Shown piece by piece: positions 6,188 through 9,212 of a DNA stretch of 9,212 bases. The number at the start of each line of letters is the position of its first letter. The first letter of the stretch is position 1. The stretch comes from Bacilli bacterium (GTDB lineage Bacteria; Bacillota_I; Bacilli_A; RF39; UBA660): the NCBI GenBank assembly GCA_022801735.1, contig JAAWSW010000052.1:1-9212 (forward strand), read 5' to 3'. The position numbers and the translations under genes were made by a program. The notes beneath the pieces are model-generated. The model was not told where the DNA came from and searched no databases. It saw only the letters and a list, made by a program, of their open reading frames with translations.

Positions 6188-7927
6188 ATGAAATCGTTAT
6201 TTAAATATTTATTATTAATAGTTGTTACAGTGATTGCATCTATCTGTATTTACAATTATGTAAAGGCTTTTGCTGCGGTAGATACTGAGAATTATGTTTT
6301 AAATACTCAAGATTATGTAGAAAAGCAAATTTTAAGTAATACTAATTATACAATTGATAATCCTAATGTTATTGTTAATCCTTATGGCGTTTCGCCTTTA
6401 TCTGCTATGGTGGTGTTTCAAACTAAGGATCTTGCGGTTGCTACAGTGACTGTTAAAGGTAAGGATGGAGATGAAGATATTACTAATACTTTCCTACCTA
6501 ATAAAGTGCACCTACTTCCTATTTATGGACTTTATCCAGATTATGAAAATACGGTTATTATTAATTCTAGTGATGAAGAGAAAACTTTGAAAATTAAAAC
6601 AGAGGCTTTGCCTACTGATTTAAAAAATGGAACAAAAATCTCTTCTACTGAAGGAAATAAATTGTATTTTACTTCTTCTACTGATGGCAGACCTATTGGA
6701 TATGATTGTAACGGAAATATTAGATGGTATTTAAACAAAAGTTACAAATGGGAGTTTGTCAGACTTAGTAATGGGCATATTCTTCTTGGTAATGATCATT
6801 TGATGAGTGAGCCTTATCACAGTTTAGGTCTTGTTGAAATGGATTTACTTGGTAAAGTTTATTTTGAATATAATCTTCCTGGAGGATATCATCATGATGT
6901 GTTTGAACTTCGTAATGGTAATTTCTTAGTTGCATCTAATAATTTTGATAACGAAACAGTTGAAGATTATATTGTTGAAGTTGATAGAAGTACAGGTAGT
7001 ATTGTTAAGGAAATTAAATTATCTAAATTGATACCTGGTGATAAGAATACTGAATGGTTTGGTCTTAATTCTGTTAATTATGATGTTAAAACAAATTCTA
7101 TTACGATTAGTGGTAGTAAACAAAATATGATTATTAATATTGATTATGCTAGTGAGGAAATAAATTGGATTATCGGTAGAGATGTCCCTAAAAAGTTAAA
7201 TAAATACTTATTAAAACATGATGAGGAATTTACAATGCCAGAAAAACCTCAAGGTTTAATTTTAACTGATAGTAATAAAGTTGCTTTTGTAAATACTTCT
7301 GGTGATAAAAATTATTTAACTGAGTATAGTATTGATACTGTTAAGAAAACGGTTTCTGAAAATAAAAATATTTTACTTGGTGATAAAAGTGAATATGTGA
7401 ATATTGATTATAATGATGGTGTTTATATAGTTAATCAAAATTCTAAAATAAAAGAGGTTTCTGATGATTCTGTAAATACTATTATTGATACTAATAATAA
7501 CATTTATAGTGCTTTATATAATGATGTATATGCTGGTGATGTTTATATTACTGGTAAAGGACAAAGGCTTGGAAGTATTGGGATAACTAAGGCTATCAAA
7601 AATGAAAATATATTATTCTGGAAGAATGATGAAAAAGTTTTTGAAAAATATAATTTATCTTTGTACAAAGAAGCAAATAGATTGGTTGTTACTGGTACTT
7701 TTAATAAAAAAGATGATGTTAAGTTAATTTTAGATAATGTTTTAGATAAAAAGACTTATGATGTACGTATTTCTGAAACGCCTTACTTTAATTCTACTGG
7801 TAAAAGTAAGAAAAAAATTAATGTATCTACTTATGTTAATGAGGATGGTTTAACTGGTAAATTTTATATTTATTTGAAAATTAATGGAATTACTTATAAG
7901 CTTAATAAATATGTTATATTCTATTAA
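6188..7927 (+). CDS. Exported arylsulfotransferase-like protein, probably catalytically degenerate
   Basis: The 579-residue product resembles PAPS-independent arylsulfate sulfotransferases (ASST), which move sulfate between phenols outside the cytoplasm. Residues 1-29 form a signal peptide (basic MKSLFK, hydrophobic 7-22, AFA before a likely cut). The N-terminal ASST domain shows NPYGVSPLSAMVVF (64-77) and PIYGLYPDYENTV (111-123). A propeller follows with NGNIRWYL (175-182), YHHDVFELRNGNFLV (234-248) and INWIIG (325-330). About 100 C-terminal residues (480-579) look like a separate beta-rich domain. Compared with my recollection of the E. coli CFT073 enzyme (H252, H356, N358, R374, H436), the first His (H235/H236) and N294 are kept. 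The DWxHxN motif reads EWFGLN (G292), the R of the SxR motif reads S310, and the QH motif reads QG (G356). Sulfotransfer activity is therefore doubtful. A strong AGGAGGGG overlaps the def stop codon. The fold assignment is fairly sure; the loss of activity is an inference from by-eye alignment. Confidence 0.8.
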   Translation: MKSLFKYLLLIVVTVIASICIYNYVKAFAAVDTENYVLNTQDYVEKQILSNTNYTIDNPNVIVNPYGVSPLSAMVVFQTKDLAVATVTVKGKDGDEDITNTFLPNKVHLLPIYGLYPDYENTVIINSSDEEKTLKIKTEALPTDLKNGTKISSTEGNKLYFTSSTDGRPIGYDCNGNIRWYLNKSYKWEFVRLSNGHILLGNDHLMSEPYHSLGLVEMDLLGKVYFEYNLPGGYHHDVFELRNGNFLVASNNFDNETVEDYIVEVDRSTGSIVKEIKLSKLIPGDKNTEWFGLNSVNYDVKTNSITISGSKQNMIINIDYASEEINWIIGRDVPKKLNKYLLKHDEEFTMPEKPQGLILTDSNKVAFVNTSGDKNYLTEYSIDTVKKTVSENKNILLGDKSEYVNIDYNDGVYIVNQNSKIKEVSDDSVNTIIDTNNNIYSALYNDVYAGDVYITGKGQRLGSIGITKAIKNENILFWKNDEKVFEKYNLSLYKEANRLVVTGTFNKKDDVKLILDNVLDKKTYDVRISETPYFNSTGKSKKKINVSTYVNEDGLTGKFYIYLKINGITYKLNKYVIFY

Positions 7928-7956
7928 AAAAGACTGCTTGAATTAGCAGTTTTTTT
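7926..7956. terminator. Two-way terminator between converging genes
   Basis: ACTGCT (7933-7938) and AGCAGT (7945-7950) form a stem with a six-base loop. Six T follow on the plus strand (7951-7956). Six A precede it (7926-7931), so the minus strand also gets a T tract, offset by one base. It can end both the sulfotransferase-like gene and the beta-helix gene, whose stop codons lie only 30 bases apart. Confidence 0.85.
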
Positions 7957-7957
7957 G

Positions 7958-9172
7958 TTAGCAGCTGGATGCTTTTTCATAAGCGTTTGTTGGCCTATTT
8001 CCGCAAACGATTCCTTTTATATATGTGTATGTTCCTGTGCCAGATTTATTAATTCCTCCATCTGTGGAAGCGGTGTTGTTTTTTATTGAGCCACCATTTA
8101 GTGTAAACGATGATTTATGATTTAGACTGGCTTCTCCTGAAATACATACCCCTCCTCCAGTTGATGAAGCGGTATTGTTAGAAATTTCTCCGCCATTTAG
8201 TGTGACTACTGCATTATTATAGACCATTATACCGCCTGCCCAATTGGTAGATTTATTCCCAGTAATCTTTCCCCCGTTTATTGTAATGATAGCGTTTCCA
8301 GTTGCTTTGAAGGCTCCACCTTCTGATGATGTATTGTTAGAAATTGTTCCGCCGTTTATTATTGCGTTTCCTTCTATTATAGCGCCTCCACCATGCGATG
8401 GTGTTGTGTTGAAAGAAATAGTTCCATTTTCCATTAGGAAATTACTTCCTGATGTTATATATATGCCGCCTCCTGCGGCTGTTGTCGCTTGGTTTCTTGT
8501 GATTAAACCGCTATTTAAAATTGTAGTTCCGACATTATGTACTCCTCCTGAACATGGAGCGGAATTATTACTGATTGTTCCTCCATTTATGTTTAAGGTG
8601 GAGTTTTTTTCTACTCTTATTCCGCCTCCACACATATACCCTGTATTAGAGTTTACACTGAAATTAGTGATTATGGTGTTGGTTTCTAAATTTACAGTTC
8701 CGTTATTAATCCATATTCCGCCTTTAATGTCTGAAATATTATTTCCATCTATTGTTACGTTTGACAAGGTTAAATTACCTTCATGTTGTAAAATTAAAAA
8801 ATCTGATAAACTTTTACCTTTTTTTATTGTGTTAGAAGTTTGGTAACTTGTTAAATGAATGTTTTTTCCTTCTGTAAATTTAATTGTTTCGTTTTGAGTT
8901 ATTGTATCCATTATATATATAGTTGCTTCTTCTTTAACTTGTTTATATGCTTTGTTTATTGTTTTATACGGTTTAGTTATTGTACCATTTCCTTGTTCAT
9001 CGCTTCCGTTTGTTGATACATAAAAATCTGTTCTATATTTTATTGTTCCTTTTGCGGTTATATTTAAATTAGTTTGAAAAGCGGCATAGCCTGATGTCAT
9101 TATAAAGAGTAAAGTTATTATTGATACTATTATTATTTTTCTTTGTTTCTTTTGTTTTCTATTTCTTCTCAT
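7958..9172 (-). CDS. Secreted right-handed beta-helix repeat protein with TasA/SipW-type N-terminus
   Basis: This 404-residue protein is predicted to act at or outside the cell surface. It begins with a strongly basic head (MRRNRKQKKQRK) and a hydrophobic stretch (13-27), then TSGYAAFQTNLNITAKGTI (26-44), which resembles TasA-type domains cut by the signal peptidase SipW. FYVSTNGSDEQGNGT (50-64) with PYKTI (68-72) is the usual opening of a parallel beta-helix. At least seven rungs with the pattern NGG-x-I-x-x-N-x-A...GG(G) start at about 195, 219, 247, 272, 298, 325 and 358, similar to Chlamydia Pmp-type and pectate-lyase-like helices. The tail carries two cysteines (C390 and C404). There is no LPXTG sorting motif, so it may be released or held by other means. 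No catalytic residues are obvious; it may be an adhesin or a glycan-binding protein. The ATG at 9172 is chosen because AGGTGA lies just upstream; an in-frame GTG at 9181 lies within that site. Confidence 0.85.
   Translation of the reverse strand: MRRNRKQKKQRKIIIVSIITLLFIMTSGYAAFQTNLNITAKGTIKYRTDFYVSTNGSDEQGNGTITKPYKTINKAYKQVKEEATIYIMDTITQNETIKFTEGKNIHLTSYQTSNTIKKGKSLSDFLILQHEGNLTLSNVTIDGNNISDIKGGIWINNGTVNLETNTIITNFSVNSNTGYMCGGGIRVEKNSTLNINGGTISNNSAPCSGGVHNVGTTILNSGLITRNQATTAAGGGIYITSGSNFLMENGTISFNTTPSHGGGAIIEGNAIINGGTISNNTSSEGGAFKATGNAIITINGGKITGNKSTNWAGGIMVYNNAVVTLNGGEISNNTASSTGGGVCISGEASLNHKSSFTLNGGSIKNNTASTDGGINKSGTGTYTYIKGIVCGNRPTNAYEKASSC
8054..8590 (-). repeat. Beta-helix rung repeats
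   Basis: Seven degenerate coding repeats of 24-33 codons encode the NGGxIxxN...GGG rungs. Short stretches are shared at the DNA level, for example CCATTTAGTGT at two places about 100 bases apart (near 8093 and 8193). Such stretches could support slippage or recombination, but the units are not identical. Confidence 0.7.
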
Positions 9173-9199
9173 GTACTTCACCTATCTTATTCTTTTACC

Positions 9200-9205
9200 A
9201 TTATA
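9200..9205 (-). promoter_or_regulatory. -10 box of the beta-helix gene, abutting a G tract
   Basis: The minus strand reads GGGGGGG-TATAAT (complement of 9200-9212), a perfect -10 box at 9200-9205. Transcription would begin near 9193 with AGGTGA downstream at a suitable place. The seven or more G fill the 3' end of the -35/-10 spacer. The -35 box would lie beyond the window edge. Confidence 0.65.
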
Positions 9206-9212
9206 CCCCCCC
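9206..9212. repeat. Homopolymer C/G tract (at least 7), cut by the window edge
   Basis: Seven consecutive C run to the last base of the window, and the true length is unknown. No other G or C run longer than four was noticed in this AT-rich sequence. It borders the -10 box of the beta-helix surface protein, a position where changes in tract length would alter promoter spacing. Confidence 0.7.

Noticed and set aside
8054..8590. Repeats as a CRISPR array
   Set aside because: Units are degenerate, in frame and encode beta-helix rungs. There are no identical repeats with unique spacers and no cas genes.
8244..8846. 200-codon open frame on the plus strand opposite the beta-helix gene
   Set aside because: It is the antisense of the NGG/GGG repeats, giving Pro/Val/Ile-rich low-complexity sequence. 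No ribosome site precedes it, and the minus-strand gene has a clear fold signature.
114..9172. Mycoplasma-type code with TGA as tryptophan
   Set aside because: None of the nine long genes ends in TGA, which raised the question. But the frames are intact under the standard code and the Trp codons inspected are TGG, so codon bias explains it.
2406..9181. GTG starts at 2422, 4437 and 9181 and a TTG start at 4522
   Set aside because: Each GTG falls inside an AGGTGA ribosome site, and the TTG lies just upstream of GGAGG. The next in-frame ATG is correctly spaced in every case, so the ATG starts were used.

Overview
The window is a compact, AT-rich (about 30% GC by eye) bacterial chromosome segment, most likely from a low-GC Gram-positive of the Bacillota. 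Uncultured gut Bacilli close to the Mollicutes are a plausible source. The evidence is a housekeeping ftsY-ylxM pair, a type II peptide deformylase, strong AGGAGG/AGGTGA ribosome binding sites, near-consensus sigma-A promoters, and exported proteins without any outer-membrane gene. The standard code fits: the reading frames are intact with TGA read as stop, the tryptophan codons inspected are TGG, and the nine long genes end in TAA (eight) or TAG (one).

Left part (1-3450, minus strand): one probable operon, ftsY - small three-helix membrane protein - ylxM - HerA-like ATPase. It has a promoter upstream of ftsY, two 8-base gene overlaps and a terminator fused to the last stop codon. The first and third genes belong to co-translational protein targeting. 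The membrane protein is unknown. A HerA-type hexameric DNA-translocase homologue in this operon is unexpected. Next to it, also on the minus strand, is uvsE (UV damage endonuclease) with its own terminator.

Centre (4438-6187, plus strand): divergent from uvsE, a 315-residue protein of unknown function is built from eight near-perfect 29-residue repeats. It has an extended -10 promoter. After a short terminator, a perfect-consensus promoter leads through a leader of about 90 bases, holding a possible 24-28 codon ORF, into def (peptide deformylase).

Right part (6188-9212): the gene after def, probably cotranscribed, is an exported protein with the fold signature of arylsulfate sulfotransferases. 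Most of the recognised catalytic residues appear to be replaced, so it may be a pseudoenzyme. Converging on it across a two-way terminator is a secreted beta-helix protein with a TasA/SipW-type N-terminus. Its -10 box abuts a run of at least seven G/C at the window edge, a possible phase-variation switch. The two strongest leads are this putative contingency tract and the degenerate sulfotransferase; the 29-residue repeat protein is the best unknown gene.
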